DNA from: Lignipirellula cremea
GTDB taxonomy: Bacteria > Planctomycetota > Planctomycetia > Pirellulales > Pirellulaceae
NCBI RefSeq assembly: GCF_007751035.1
Contig: NZ_CP036433.1
Location: forward strand, 4,693,001 to 4,757,000
Length of the DNA: 64,000 nucleotides
Direction of reading: 5' to 3'
Made by a program: the position numbers and the translations under genes. The stretch's first letter is position 1; each line of letters begins with the position of its first letter. Below are positions 26,527 to 36,142 of the stretch, piece after piece. The notes beneath the pieces are model-generated. The model saw only the letters and a program-made list of their open reading frames with translations, did not search any database and was not told the DNA's origin.

Positions 26527-27624
26527 TTAAAGGACAGCCTGCAGAACGGCTGCCTCTTCGAGCGATTTGGGTAATTCCGACGAGCACTGGAAAACCTGCA
26601 AGGGCGTATCGCCCATCCGGCGCCGCATTTTTGCCAGTCGCTGGAAGGTCAGCGGTCGGTCAGGCAGCTCGCGGATGTAGATCGCCGCGATTCGGTCGGG
26701 ATAAAGGGCCGTCACGCCGCTGTAAATTTCGGGATCAATCTCGCCGGAGTCGCCGACCAGGACAAATCGCCTTTGCGGGAACTCGCGGACAATCTGGTGG
26801 ATCACTTTCCCTTTGCCGCGCCGCCGGGCGTGAAAGATTCGTTTGGTCAACTGATCGCGCAGACGGAAAAAACGCAGGTGAAAGGTGCCGCTGGGGAACA
26901 GTTCATCGCCGCAGAAGGTCGACAGCGGATGGTACAACTGCCAGGGGCTCGACGACACATAGTGCATCGTGGCGCCCTGCTCGACCCAGTGCTGGTAAAG
27001 CTGCGACATGCCAAAGATAGGCTGGAACTCTCGCAAAAAGGTGTTGTTGAGCAGTTCCCTGCGGTCGCCGACCGACGAGTGTTTGATGGTGTCGTCGATA
27101 TCTGAAATGACGGAAACGCCGGTTGGCCCGACCAGCTGCGCCCGACCGACAAACTCGGCTTCAGGGGCATTGCCGACGGCGGCTCCCTGGCTGGCGACCA
27201 GCTTGTAGGTGAGCCACTGGCCGGTCAGATCGCCCGACTGCTGCAGGTCCAGGACATCTTCTCGCGAAAGCTCAATCTCGCCAGAGAAAAGACCGTTGCG
27301 CTGGGAGCGGCGGGATACCAGGTGCGTCCTTCCCCCCAGTTGCACTTCAATCCGTTTTCCACGCAAAGCGGCGGCGGCGAAGGTCTGAATCCGCTGCTGG
27401 AAGATCTCGCTTTCAAAGGCTTCGGCCGGGGCGCACATCATCCGTCGCAGCAAACGCAGCATGATCCGCTTGGGAAGATTCGGCTGGCCGGGACGCACGA
27501 CGGCCCCACTGATGGAAACACTCCACGAATCCGACGATTCGTTGAATCGCCCGAAGGTGGGAAAAAAGATCACATCGTGGGGATGATCGATCTTTGGCAT
27601 GGGGTGGTTCGCGATAGTCGCCAT
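26527..27624 (-). CDS. App1-like phosphatidate phosphatase (DUF2183)
   Basis: 365 residues from ATG 27624. The frame opens at a TTG 17 codons earlier, and another ATG lies at 27600. The C-terminal half holds the HAD-type motif SDIDDTIKHSSV (DxDxT), then YVSSSPWQLYHPL, KGKVIHQIVREFPQRRFVLVGDSGEIDPEIYS-type motifs and a final YIRELPDRP. This is the App1 catalytic domain, which in yeast removes phosphate from phosphatidic acid. The N-terminal half is a beta-rich domain (FNESSDSWSVSISGAVVRPG). There is no signal peptide or membrane helix. It leads the App1-pdxA-aminotransferase run, with no obvious pathway link. Confidence 0.8.
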   Translation of the reverse strand: MATIANHPMPKIDHPHDVIFFPTFGRFNESSDSWSVSISGAVVRPGQPNLPKRIMLRLLRRMMCAPAEAFESEIFQQRIQTFAAAALRGKRIEVQLGGRTHLVSRRSQRNGLFSGEIELSREDVLDLQQSGDLTGQWLTYKLVASQGAAVGNAPEAEFVGRAQLVGPTGVSVISDIDDTIKHSSVGDRRELLNNTFLREFQPIFGMSQLYQHWVEQGATMHYVSSSPWQLYHPLSTFCGDELFPSGTFHLRFFRLRDQLTKRIFHARRRGKGKVIHQIVREFPQRRFVLVGDSGEIDPEIYSGVTALYPDRIAAIYIRELPDRPLTFQRLAKMRRRMGDTPLQVFQCSSELPKSLEEAAVLQAVL

Positions 27625-27933
27625 TGCGGGGACGGCGGCAAAAGGATTTGGCGCCCAGAAGGGAAGCCCCAGCAACTATCGAAAAGTATAGCCATCCTGA
27701 CGGGGCGGGCAACAAACTCATAAGAAATTCATCAAAACGGTTCCCGGTTTTCGGCCGTTCCGGCGGGCGATTCTTGCCAGGAAAGAAATTCCGCCTGCGC
27801 CATATCGGGGGGTGAGTATTGACTTCTCCAGGGTTCGTATTTCCAATCAATGGACTCTGATCAGTGCTTCCTCCGCAATTCGCCGTTGTGTTGCGTTAAG
27901 AAGCGTTTTACACCCGCTCACGGGAAATCATTC

Positions 27934-28305
27934 ATGTTGCGCACCTTGGTTTTGTTGGCCGTTGTGGCTTCCTTTTCGCTGACCGTCTTCAACGCGACCA
28001 GCTCGGCTGCTGACGCGGAAAAGAAGGCTTCGATCAAACAGGTTATGAAAGAAGCGATGAAAGGCCCGTTGGGGAAAAAAGTCGCCTCCGGCGACGCCAC
28101 TCCCGAAGAACAGGCGAAGCTCGTTTCGCTGCTGAAGGACATGGCTGCGGCCAAGCCCCCCAAAGGCGATCAGGCTAGCTGGGACGCCAAGGCCAAGGCC
28201 CTGGTCGAAGCAGCCGAAGGCGTGCAGGCCGGCACCGCCGGTTCTGGCGCTGCTTTGACTGCCGCCCTCAACTGTGGCGCTTGCCACAAAGCTCACAAGG
28301 GCTAA
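27934..28305 (+). CDS. Small exported monohaem c-type cytochrome
   Basis: 123 residues from ATG 27934; the upstream open frame is not protein-like. Signal peptide MLRTLVLLAVVASFSLTVFN is followed by an Ala/Lys-rich helical body (VKKEAMKGPL-type, AKLVSLLKDMAAAKPPK) and a single haem site CGACH nine residues from the end of the protein (NCGACHKAHKG). The C-terminal haem and four-helix look resemble cytochrome c' and c556. It would carry electrons or sense a ligand in the periplasm. A strong terminator follows and the next gene is convergent. Confidence 0.78.
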   Translation: MLRTLVLLAVVASFSLTVFNATSSAADAEKKASIKQVMKEAMKGPLGKKVASGDATPEEQAKLVSLLKDMAAAKPPKGDQASWDAKAKALVEAAEGVQAGTAGSGAALTAALNCGACHKAHKG

Positions 28306-28335
28306 GCTGAACGGCTGCTCTTGAAGAACAGGAAG

Positions 28336-28368
28336 AACGCCCTGGAGCCTGGCTGCAGGGCGTTTTTC
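28336..28368 (+). terminator. Intrinsic terminator of the cytochrome gene
   Basis: AACGCCCTG (28336-28344) pairs with CAGGGCGTT (28356-28364), followed by a T-rich run. It lies 30 bp after the stop codon. Confidence 0.8.
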
Positions 28369-28435
28369 TGTTGGTGTCCTGCCCGCCGCCTTTCGATGAC
28401 GTTGCTGGCGACGGCGCAAGGGGCTGGATGCGGCG

Positions 28436-28864
28436 CTAAATGTAATACATGTTGGCGGCTTCGCCCCGCGCTTCTTCCGCAAGATCGGCAAAGCTGATGG
28501 CCGCCAGGGCGGCCCGTTCCATTTCATGCACTTCGGTCCAGGCCCGCATCAGGGTGCGGGAGATGGGCGAGTCCACCTCGGTGTTGCTGGTGACTTCCGC
28601 GCCGGAGCCATCGACCGCCGCCATCACTTCGCCCAGGGAGATCTTCGCCGGCGCCCTGGAGAGCCGATAGCCGCCTGCCGCGCCCCGGGTGCTGGCGACC
28701 AGACCGGCCGACTTGAGCTGCAGCAAGATCTGCACCAGGAACCGCGAGGGAGCCCCGTGACGTTCTGCGATCGAACGGAGCGTCGCCGGTTCCGGATCGT
28801 CGTAGCGGGCAGCCAGCTCTAATATGGCCAGGCAAGCGTATTCAGTTTTGGCGGAAATATGCAT
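28436..28864 (-). CDS. Rrf2-family transcription regulator without cluster cysteines
   Basis: 142 residues from ATG 28864 (MHISAKTEYACLAILELA). It has a winged helix with LRSIAERHGAPSRFLVQILLQLKSAGLVASTRGAAGGYRLSRAP, the usual Rrf2 layout. The region between the DNA-binding part and the C-terminal helix lacks the three cysteines that hold the Fe-S cluster in IscR and NsrR, so it probably senses by another route, as CymR does. It follows the APS reductase gene on the same strand (132 bp gap). A role in controlling sulfur assimilation is therefore plausible but inferred. Confidence 0.85.
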   Translation of the reverse strand: MHISAKTEYACLAILELAARYDDPEPATLRSIAERHGAPSRFLVQILLQLKSAGLVASTRGAAGGYRLSRAPAKISLGEVMAAVDGSGAEVTSNTEVDSPISRTLMRAWTEVHEMERAALAAISFADLAEEARGEAANMYYI

Positions 28865-28996
28865 GCGAACAAAAGCGGCGGTAAAAGTACATCGCGGCGA
28901 AACGTTTGCGCGTCGCCGACTGTCCTCCCCGAACACGCCCTGGCGATCGGCACAGGCGTGGTCTCGCGTCAACGGAAGAAGCCCCGGGGATGGGCG

Positions 28997-29809
28997 TCAG
29001 TCGGTGGTGTGCAGGCCGCATTCGGTTTTGGCGCTGCCGCTCCATCGGCCGGCCCGTTCATCTTCGCCGAACAGCACGGCTCGAGTGCAAGGGAAGCAGC
29101 CGATGCTGGAATAGCCCTGGTCGTGCAGCGGGTTGTACGGAATGTCGTGATCCAGAATCAGCCGCCAGACCTGGTCTTTTTTCCAGTTGGCCAGGGGGCT
29201 GATTTTGACCAGGTTGAATTTTTTGTCCCAGCCCACGATCGGAGCTTTGGCCCGATCCGGGCTCTGGTCCCGGCGGATGGCGCTGGCCCAGGCGTGCCAA
29301 CCCTGGGCGGCCGCCTGGAGGACTTTGATTTTTCGATCGGCGCAGCACTGGTTGGGATTGGTTTTGTACAGCGGTCCGCCATGCTGGGCTTCGTACTGTT
29401 CGACCGTTAGTTCAGGGCGTTTGAATTCGACCGTAATGCCGTAACGCTCGCGAACTTTTTCGCGCAGGTCGAGCGTCTCCTGGAACTGGTAGCCCGTTTC
29501 CAGATTGAAAATGGGCGTTTCCGGCGCAATCTCCGCCAGCATATGGATGATGGTCATCCCTTCCGGCCCGAACGCGGTCGCCATGGTGAAATGCGGGGCA
29601 AACCGATCGACGGCCCACTGCAGGATCTCCTGCGGCGTGGACTGCTCCAGCTGCTCGCTCGCGGTGGCGATCTCTTTTTCCAGTTCCGGCGTCAGCTGGA
29701 TCCCGGCAGCGGGAGCCGGCGTTGACGATTTCTCCGCGTGCGAACCCTCAACACGGGAAACGCCATCCGCGGAAAGGATAGGCAACGAAAGCGGTGTAGA
29801 TTGAGACAT
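28997..29809 (-). CDS. cysH: Assimilatory adenylyl-sulfate (APS) reductase
   Basis: 270 residues from ATG 29809; the longer frame starts at TTG. It reduces adenylylsulfate to sulfite. FTMATAFGPEGMTIIHML is the nucleotide-binding start. Four cluster cysteines are visible, C155-C156 in NQCCADRK and C238/C241 in GCFPCTR, plus the catalytic C264 in ECGLH near the end. The CC...CxxC pattern marks the [4Fe-4S] type that uses APS rather than PAPS. The first ~35 residues are a variable extension. A promoter-like pair is seen upstream, and an Rrf2 regulator gene follows. Confidence 0.9.
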   Translation of the reverse strand: MSQSTPLSLPILSADGVSRVEGSHAEKSSTPAPAAGIQLTPELEKEIATASEQLEQSTPQEILQWAVDRFAPHFTMATAFGPEGMTIIHMLAEIAPETPIFNLETGYQFQETLDLREKVRERYGITVEFKRPELTVEQYEAQHGGPLYKTNPNQCCADRKIKVLQAAAQGWHAWASAIRRDQSPDRAKAPIVGWDKKFNLVKISPLANWKKDQVWRLILDHDIPYNPLHDQGYSSIGCFPCTRAVLFGEDERAGRWSGSAKTECGLHTTD

Positions 29810-29897
29810 GCTGGAAATCTTGTCGGTGGTGCGGGGATGCAAAGGAGAGGTCGAAAGCGACGCCGCCTTTTTCCTTCAAAGCGTCAGTTGATCGTCA

Positions 29898-29926
29898 ATG
29901 TTACGAATGTTTGTCAAAAAGGTCAA
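29898..29926 (-). promoter_or_regulatory. Sigma-70-like promoter for cysH
   Basis: On the minus strand TTGACC (29926-29921), a 17-base spacer and TAACAT (29903-29898) form a good -35/-10 pair about 90 bp ahead of the cysH start. The stretch is AT-rich compared with its surroundings and has partial dyad symmetry (GTTGA...TCAAC), a possible operator for the neighbouring Rrf2 regulator. Confidence 0.45.
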
Positions 29927-30105
29927 CTATCGCCTCCCCTTATCCTATCGGCATCCTCAGCTTCTGACTGCAGTTTATGCGGGTTGCTCCTGTTAAACGG
30001 TCCCGGTTCTTCACCGCCAAAAGAAGGGGTCTGCCCCGGGTTTCTGAGAGAAACGGCCGCTTTGGGGGCTGGGGGTCTGCGCATGAAATCGGGGGTCCGC
30101 GCATA

Positions 30106-30144
30106 AAAAAAGCCCGGCAACGGAGGAGAGATTCCGTTGCCGAG
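30106..30144 (-). terminator. Intrinsic terminator of clpX
   Basis: CGGCAACGGA (30115-30124) pairs perfectly with TCCGTTGCCG (30132-30141). On the minus strand the stem is followed by a run of seven T residues. It lies about 70 bp after the clpX stop. The stretch 29930-30105 shows no gene. Confidence 0.85.
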
Positions 30145-30215
30145 CTTGTGCTGGAGCATCAGGTGCGCCCCAGCACGAAAATCAAACGTAGCTTCGTCGT
30201 GCTGCCAGGAGCCGC

Positions 30216-31481
<1,266 letters not shown>

Positions 31482-31759
31482 AATCACTCCTTTTCGGATA
31501 AACGACCGGTTCAGCCGGCCGGGGAAAAAAACCAGGTGTCGCTCGAAGCAACCTTCCAGCCAGGAGATCTGCTTTGGCAGGCCCAGACCAGAGGGTAGGT
31601 TTTTGGATTCATCCCTGTTCGCAAACGTCGAGCTGTCATCCGTCACATTTTAAAAGCCAGGCAATCCCAAGCGGCTTCCACTTCCGTTTGGTGTTCAAAA
31701 GAGCGAGTGTGGGACCGGTTATTCAGGTTAGTTCGAAGGATCCGAAAATGTCGTATGCC

Positions 31760-32029
31760 TTAGTCGTAACTCTCACCGGGACAATCGCTTACTTCACTTT
31801 TCAACTGTTCGCCGAGCCGTGTTTGTATCTTTCGGAATTCCGCGTCGCTAATGTCACCCCGACGGTGCATTTCTCGGAAATTCGTGAGCACCGAAGTGGT
31901 CGTTAGCGTGTCTTCACCGGACCTATCGCGAAATCTGCTAATGGCCCACCACCCGGCGACACTTAGAATCGCCAATCCCCACAGGGAAATCACAATCGCT
32001 GCAACCGGAGTGGTAAGGAATTCAGGCAT
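31760..32029 (-). CDS. Small membrane protein with SHOCT-like tail
   Basis: 89 residues. One transmembrane helix (about 8-30, PVAAIVISLWGLAILSVAGW) is followed by a short cytoplasmic tail, TNFREMHRRGDISDAEFRKI, then LGEQL. The tail has the short helix pair with G-(D/E)-IsD-EF-kik that is typical of SHOCT-type or related C-terminal oligomerisation motifs. The function is unknown. It sits between clpX and the aldolase, alone on its strand. Confidence 0.6.
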   Translation of the reverse strand: MPEFLTTPVAAIVISLWGLAILSVAGWWAISRFRDRSGEDTLTTTSVLTNFREMHRRGDISDAEFRKIQTRLGEQLKSEVSDCPGESYD

Positions 32030-32567
32030 GAGCGGACGACCGCTGTTTCAGGAGCAATCGGATCGAAAGGGCGCAAAGCGTCCTTTTGACTATTATGCAC
32101 ACGGCGGCGAGGTAGTCCAGATTCCGCCCTCAGGTTCCCGCCTTTTGGCAGACGCCTGACGGCCTGGTTGCGAAGCGACTTTCACTCCGCGGGACCAATC
32201 CGCAGTCAACTCATGATGCACCGGCCCTGGCAGTCGCTGTTTCGATGGGCGGCATACCGTCCGCCTGTGGAAATTCACAGGCGATCGTCGGGTTGGACGA
32301 TTTTCACGCAGCCAGGGAAACAGTCGCTGGGAACAAAAACGAGCGACAGAATTCGCGATATACTAGCCGCCGGACAGTTTCCTGACTGGGAGCTGGCAAC
32401 CGGAACGCCTTCGACGAAAGTCGTTTTCGCGAGACAGAGGGCCGGCCGCACTCCTGGAGAGAAGAGTGCGGCCGGCCAGTTGGGCGTTCCATCGTGTGTT
32501 CCTGCCATTATTACGCCCCCGGTTCGCCGGGGGTTCACTGATTCTGAACTTTTCTGTTGAGAAATAA
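32030..32567. other. Intergenic leader region with two strong hairpins
   Basis: No gene is supported. GGCCGGCCGCACTC (32440-32453) pairs perfectly with 32464-32477, and CCCCCGG pairs with CCGGGGG at about 32515-32532, about 35 bp before the aldolase start. The second could be a leader structure or an upstream terminator; neither is followed by a clear T run. Confidence 0.4.
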
Positions 32568-33212
32568 ATGAGCTCGCCCAAGAACCTGCAACGCATCCTC
32601 GATGGAGGCATTGTGGCCGTGATTCGCGCTGAAAGTGGGGAACTGCTGGTCGACGTGGCCGAAGCCCTGGCCGCCGGCGGCGTCGACGCTATGGAAGTCA
32701 CCTTTACCGTTCCCCGGGCGGTCAACGTCCTGGAGCGGGTCGCCGATCGACTGGGCGACAAAATCATTCTGGGGGCCGGCACCGTGCTGGATCCGGAAAC
32801 GGCCCGCGCCGCGCTGCTGGCCGGCGCCGAGTTCATCGTCTCCCCGATCGTCAATCGCGAAGTAATCCAGCTCTGCCGCCGGTACGATAAGATCGTCATG
32901 CCCGGCGCGCTGACCCCGACCGAGGTCGTCGCCGCCTGGGAGGCCGGAGCCGATATCGTCAAAATCTTCCCCAGCGATCTGACCGGCCCCAGCTATCTCA
33001 AAGCGCTGCACGGGCCGCTGCCGCAGATCCGCCTGATGCCGACCGGCGGCGTAAACCTTGACACGGCTGCCGACTTCTTGAAAGCGGGCGCCTGCGCCCT
33101 GGGCATCGGCGGTTCGCTGGTCGAAGCCAAAACGGTCGCCGCCGGCGATTTCGACCGGATTGAATCGCTCGCCCGGCAGTTCAAAGCGATCGTCGACAAA
33201 TTCCGCGCTTAG
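32568..33212 (+). CDS. eda: KDPG / KHG aldolase
   Basis: 214 residues. It splits 2-keto-3-deoxy-6-phosphogluconate into pyruvate and glyceraldehyde-3-phosphate (Entner-Doudoroff and uronate breakdown), and often also 4-hydroxy-2-oxoglutarate. The TIM barrel shows E43 in AMEVTFTVPRA and the Schiff-base lysine K132 in ADIVKIFPSD. LGAGTVLDPE and LMPTGGVNLDT are phosphate-binding. Length and spacing are normal. The start has only a weak GAG site and lies after a hairpin-rich leader. Confidence 0.9.
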   Translation: MSSPKNLQRILDGGIVAVIRAESGELLVDVAEALAAGGVDAMEVTFTVPRAVNVLERVADRLGDKIILGAGTVLDPETARAALLAGAEFIVSPIVNREVIQLCRRYDKIVMPGALTPTEVVAAWEAGADIVKIFPSDLTGPSYLKALHGPLPQIRLMPTGGVNLDTAADFLKAGACALGIGGSLVEAKTVAAGDFDRIESLARQFKAIVDKFRA

Positions 33213-33313
33213 CCGCCATTACTTCAGGAGTTCCCACGGCCAGATCCTTGACCCTGGCCCTTGCGGCGGGTTCTAATTGTAAGCGGGCCTTTCCGTAATC
33301 AGGAGCCAACGCT

Positions 33314-34501
33314 ATGACGCGGCCAATTCTGGACCGACGCAGTTTTCTTCAGGCCGGCATCGCGGCCGCCGCAACGGGCGCGGTTTGCCTGCCGGGCGAT
33401 CTTCCCTTGTCCAACCGGACCGGGGCGGCGGATGCGCCAGGCGAACGTCCTCACACGGGAAGACTGCAGCAGGCCAAACTGGTCGGACCCACCTCCAGCA
33501 TTATCCCGGTCGTTGGCGATGGCGACTGGATCTGGACGGAGCCGCCCGAAGAAACGGGCTACCAGGAGTCGCGGAACTTCCAGCTGACCGTTGGCATCTC
33601 GCTGACCGGCGGCAAAGGCGCGGCGTCCAACATCAAGGCGACCACGCCGATTCCGGTCGCCCATCCGGAACAGGAACTCTACAACGCCCAGATCGACAAT
33701 TACTTCTGCGCCGCCTCGACCCGCCAACTCACCCCGGAAGCGGCCCAGTTATGCGTCGCTGCCCCGCAGTTGTTGCCGGGCCAGAAGATCGGGGCTCTCG
33801 CCCGGTTCCAGCTGCGCATCCGGAAAGATTATCGCGGCTTTGAGAAGGACCAGTTCCCTGCCGCCCAGGAGTTCCCGCGTGAATTCCGCAAACAGTACAT
33901 GTACGACAGCCCCGGCATCCAGACCCGCCAGGCCGCCGTCAAAGAGATGGCGGACAAAATTGGCGGCCAGTTCGACCATCCGTGGGATAAGGCGAAGGCG
34001 TTCCATAACTGGGTTTGGACGGAGATCACCAGCCGCATCGGTTCCTATACCAGTGTGATCGCCGCTCTCCGGGATCGCGTCGGCGACTGCGAAGAGAAAG
34101 CGGCGACTTTTGCCGCATTCTGTCGAGTTAGCGGCATTCCGGCCCGTCTCGTCTGGGTGCCCAACCATAACTGGGCCGAGTTTTACCTGCAGGACGAATC
34201 GGGCTACGGCCATTGGATCCCGGCCCATACGTCCTGCTATTCCTGGTTCGGCTGGACCGGCGCCCATGAGCTGATCCTCCAGAAGGGCGACTCCGTGCCG
34301 ATTCCGGAGAAGAGCAAGCCCGAACGGCTGATGTCGGACTGGATGCAGTGGCAAGGCGCCAAACCGGAAGTGCAGTACATCGCCAAACTGGAACCGATCG
34401 TCGAATCCGGCGACCCCGGTCCCGGCGCTCGGGAAAAAGATGAACGCGGCGCCTGGACGCCGTTTGGCCCTTACGCCGACAAACCGTTCATGCGGCGCTA
34501 A
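33314..34501 (+). CDS. Tat-exported transglutaminase-like protein
   Basis: 395 residues, start ATG 33314 with AGGAG upstream. The N-terminus is a Tat signal (DRRSFLQAG then AAAATGAVCLPG). Residues ~85-200 form a beta-rich N-terminal domain. The transglutaminase-like core has the catalytic Cys in RVGDCEEKAATFAAFCRVSG (near 258) and His in HNWAEFYL (near 285). A GHWIPAHTS segment takes the place where the Asp normally follows, so the third catalytic residue is uncertain. Export folded through Tat may mean a cofactor or early folding. It probably cleaves or cross-links peptides in the periplasm. Confidence 0.75.
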   Translation: MTRPILDRRSFLQAGIAAAATGAVCLPGDLPLSNRTGAADAPGERPHTGRLQQAKLVGPTSSIIPVVGDGDWIWTEPPEETGYQESRNFQLTVGISLTGGKGAASNIKATTPIPVAHPEQELYNAQIDNYFCAASTRQLTPEAAQLCVAAPQLLPGQKIGALARFQLRIRKDYRGFEKDQFPAAQEFPREFRKQYMYDSPGIQTRQAAVKEMADKIGGQFDHPWDKAKAFHNWVWTEITSRIGSYTSVIAALRDRVGDCEEKAATFAAFCRVSGIPARLVWVPNHNWAEFYLQDESGYGHWIPAHTSCYSWFGWTGAHELILQKGDSVPIPEKSKPERLMSDWMQWQGAKPEVQYIAKLEPIVESGDPGPGAREKDERGAWTPFGPYADKPFMRR

Positions 34502-34793
34502 TGTCGGCCTTAAAAATTCCTGGTACGCAGAAGATGCACCGTCCTGTCGCGTTGAGTAGCAGAGCGAGAAACGCGTTGAGTAGCTGAGCGAGAAACGCGT
34601 TGAGTAGCTGAGCGTGAAGAAAGGCTCGCTGCTGCCAGTAGCCCCCGGCAACCACCTGCAGCGTTCCGATGGATCCGTAAAACAGCAGGGACGACCAGAA
34701 TTCCTGCGTGACATAAGGCGGATTCACCGGCGGCGGATTCACCGGCGGCGGATTCGCCAGCCTGGCCTGCACCAGACAGACCAGGCTCACCAA
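34488..34793 (-). pseudogene. 5'-truncated copy of the neighbouring MNPYxSP membrane gene
   Basis: The frame (LVSLVCLVQARLANPPP, EFWSSLLFYG, LQVVAGGYWQQRAF) is a clear partial copy of the C-terminal two thirds of the gene at 34812-35168. The N-terminal MNPY part is missing and the only start is a TTG. It contains two internal tandem expansions, a 15-bp unit (34725-34754) and a 24-bp unit (34549-34620). Its 3' end overlaps the transglutaminase-like gene by 14 bp. It is probably not functional. Confidence 0.7.
34549..34620 (-). repeat. Three tandem 24-bp units within the truncated membrane gene copy
   Basis: Units at 34549-34572, 34573-34596 and 34597-34620 differ by a few bases. Each codes in frame for the octapeptide pattern LLNAFLA(Q/L), so the predicted last helix is lengthened. 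The intact neighbour has only one such unit (FLALFLNA). A 15-bp unit is also doubled at 34725-34754, giving PPPVNPPPVNPP. Confidence 0.85.
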
Positions 34794-34811
34794 TTCTCTG
34801 TGGGCCCGGGT

Positions 34812-35168
34812 CTAAAAGACGACCACCCACAGGACGAAGATTCCGGCTGCATTAAGGAACAGAGCGAGAAAAAACGCTCGCCCTTGCCAGAATCCGCCGG
34901 CAACCAACTGCAGCATCCCCATGCATCCGTAAAACAGCAGGGACGACCAGAATTCCTGGGCGACAAAAGGCAGATTCACCGGCGGCGGATTCGCCAGCCT
35001 GGCCTGCACCAGACAGACCAGGCTCACCAAAGCGGCTCCCAGCATGATCGAGCCCATCCCCCAGCTGATGACGGCCGGAATCAGGAACCAGGGAAACGAT
35101 CGCCAGTCGCCGCTCGCGGGCTCAGCGACCGGGTTGTCTGGCGCCTGGGGGGATTCGTAAGGATTCAT
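34812..35168 (-). CDS. MNPYxSP-type small membrane protein, paralogue 1
   Basis: 118 residues starting MNPYESPQAP. A Pro-rich cytoplasmic head is followed by hydrophobic segments near 30-55 (IPAVISWGMGSIMLGAALVS), 72-95 and 98-118 (RAFFLALFLNAAGIFVLWVV). The MNPYxSP start is common in small membrane proteins of Planctomycetes, but no function is known to me. It is the last intact member of a four-gene family array read on the minus strand. Confidence 0.75.
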   Translation of the reverse strand: MNPYESPQAPDNPVAEPASGDWRSFPWFLIPAVISWGMGSIMLGAALVSLVCLVQARLANPPPVNLPFVAQEFWSSLLFYGCMGMLQLVAGGFWQGRAFFLALFLNAAGIFVLWVVVF

Positions 35169-35281
35169 GCCCGATTCCGGATTGCTGGTCCTGGAGAGCC
35201 TGCCTGCGACTCCCTTTCATTCTAGCGGCATGCGTCTCGACCTGTTTCACCCGTAGCAAAACATTCGGGAGGCGCCGTCCT

Positions 35282-35650
35282 TTACATCATGATGGCTAGC
35301 AGCTCTCTCCAGAGCAGCGGCAGGGCCAGCCCTGCCAGGTTAAACAGTACGGCCAACCACCAGTGTGCGCGTAGCCAGCAGTAGGCCGCCAGAACCTGCA
35401 TCACCCCGAACAGGAGATGCCTGCCCACGATCAGGATGATTTGCACATCCGCTGGGGTCGCGAAGTACGTCCGCGGCTGTTCGGCCTCCTGCGACATCAG
35501 AAAATAGAACTGAAGGAAGGGCATGGTCATCAACGCCCCCACGCCTAGAGAACCGCTCAGCACTGCCAGAATCTGGCGCCAGGGAAACGACAACCAGAAC
35601 GCGGGAACGGGCGCGTCGACTGGCGTCTTGGGGGATTCATAAGGATTCAT
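35282..35650 (-). CDS. MNPYxSP-type small membrane protein, paralogue 2
   Basis: 122 residues from ATG 35650 (MNPYESPKTPVDAP). It shares the head and the layout of hydrophobic segments with its neighbours (FPWRQILAVLSGSLGVGALM; LIVGRHLLFGVMQVLAAYCW; WWLAVLFNLAGLALPLLW). The LRA-W/LFNLAG element is found in all members. Its start lies 14 bp inside the end of the preceding paralogue, so translation is probably coupled. Function unknown. Confidence 0.75.
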   Translation of the reverse strand: MNPYESPKTPVDAPVPAFWLSFPWRQILAVLSGSLGVGALMTMPFLQFYFLMSQEAEQPRTYFATPADVQIILIVGRHLLFGVMQVLAAYCWLRAHWWLAVLFNLAGLALPLLWRELLAIMM

Positions 35651-36101
35651 GCCCTGCTTCCTTCCGCCCTGCGTAACAAAGCGAACCATTGGAATACTCG
35701 ACAGGCAGGGGGGTAACGTTCGGCGATAGCAGAGAATCGCAAAGCGCCAGCAACACGAACCCCGCCAGGTTGAGGAGCAAGGCGGATCGCCAGCGGACAC
35801 GCAGCCAGGAATAGCCGGCCAGCAGCTGGCTCAGCCCCACGAGAACGAGTAACGCCAGCGTCAGCACGCTCCATGAGAGATCCAGCGCGGCGAAGTAAAG
35901 GTGCGCCCTGTCGAACTCGCTGGACCTGAAAAGTAACAGCGCGAAGCCTGGCACGATCGCCAGGCAGCCCACGCCGAAGAAAACGCTCAGCAGAGCAGGA
36001 ACAAGATTCCACTGAATCGGCTGCCGGCCCGGGCATGCAGGATCTTCGACGGGTTCTTCTACCGGATCGACTGGCGTCCGCGGGGATGCGTATGGATTCA
36101 T
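35637..36101 (-). CDS. MNPYxSP-type small membrane protein, paralogue 3
   Basis: 154 residues from ATG 36101 (MNPYASPRTPVDPV). The body matches its paralogues (VPALLSVFFGVGCLAIVPGF; SQLLAGYSWLRVRWRSALLL then NLAGFVLLALCDSLL). After the usual end point it has an extra tail of about 30 hydrophilic residues that runs into the start of the next gene, as if an ancestral stop had been lost. Function unknown. Confidence 0.75.
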   Translation of the reverse strand: MNPYASPRTPVDPVEEPVEDPACPGRQPIQWNLVPALLSVFFGVGCLAIVPGFALLLFRSSEFDRAHLYFAALDLSWSVLTLALLVLVGLSQLLAGYSWLRVRWRSALLLNLAGFVLLALCDSLLSPNVTPLPVEYSNGSLCYAGRKEAGHESL

Positions 36102-36142
36102 GCCCGATTCCTGTTTCTGGCGAGAACTTCGGTGGGCGGCGA

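Noticed and set aside
34549-34620. CRISPR-like short repeats
   Set aside because: Units are directly abutting 24-mers without spacers and lie in a coding remnant; it is a tandem expansion.
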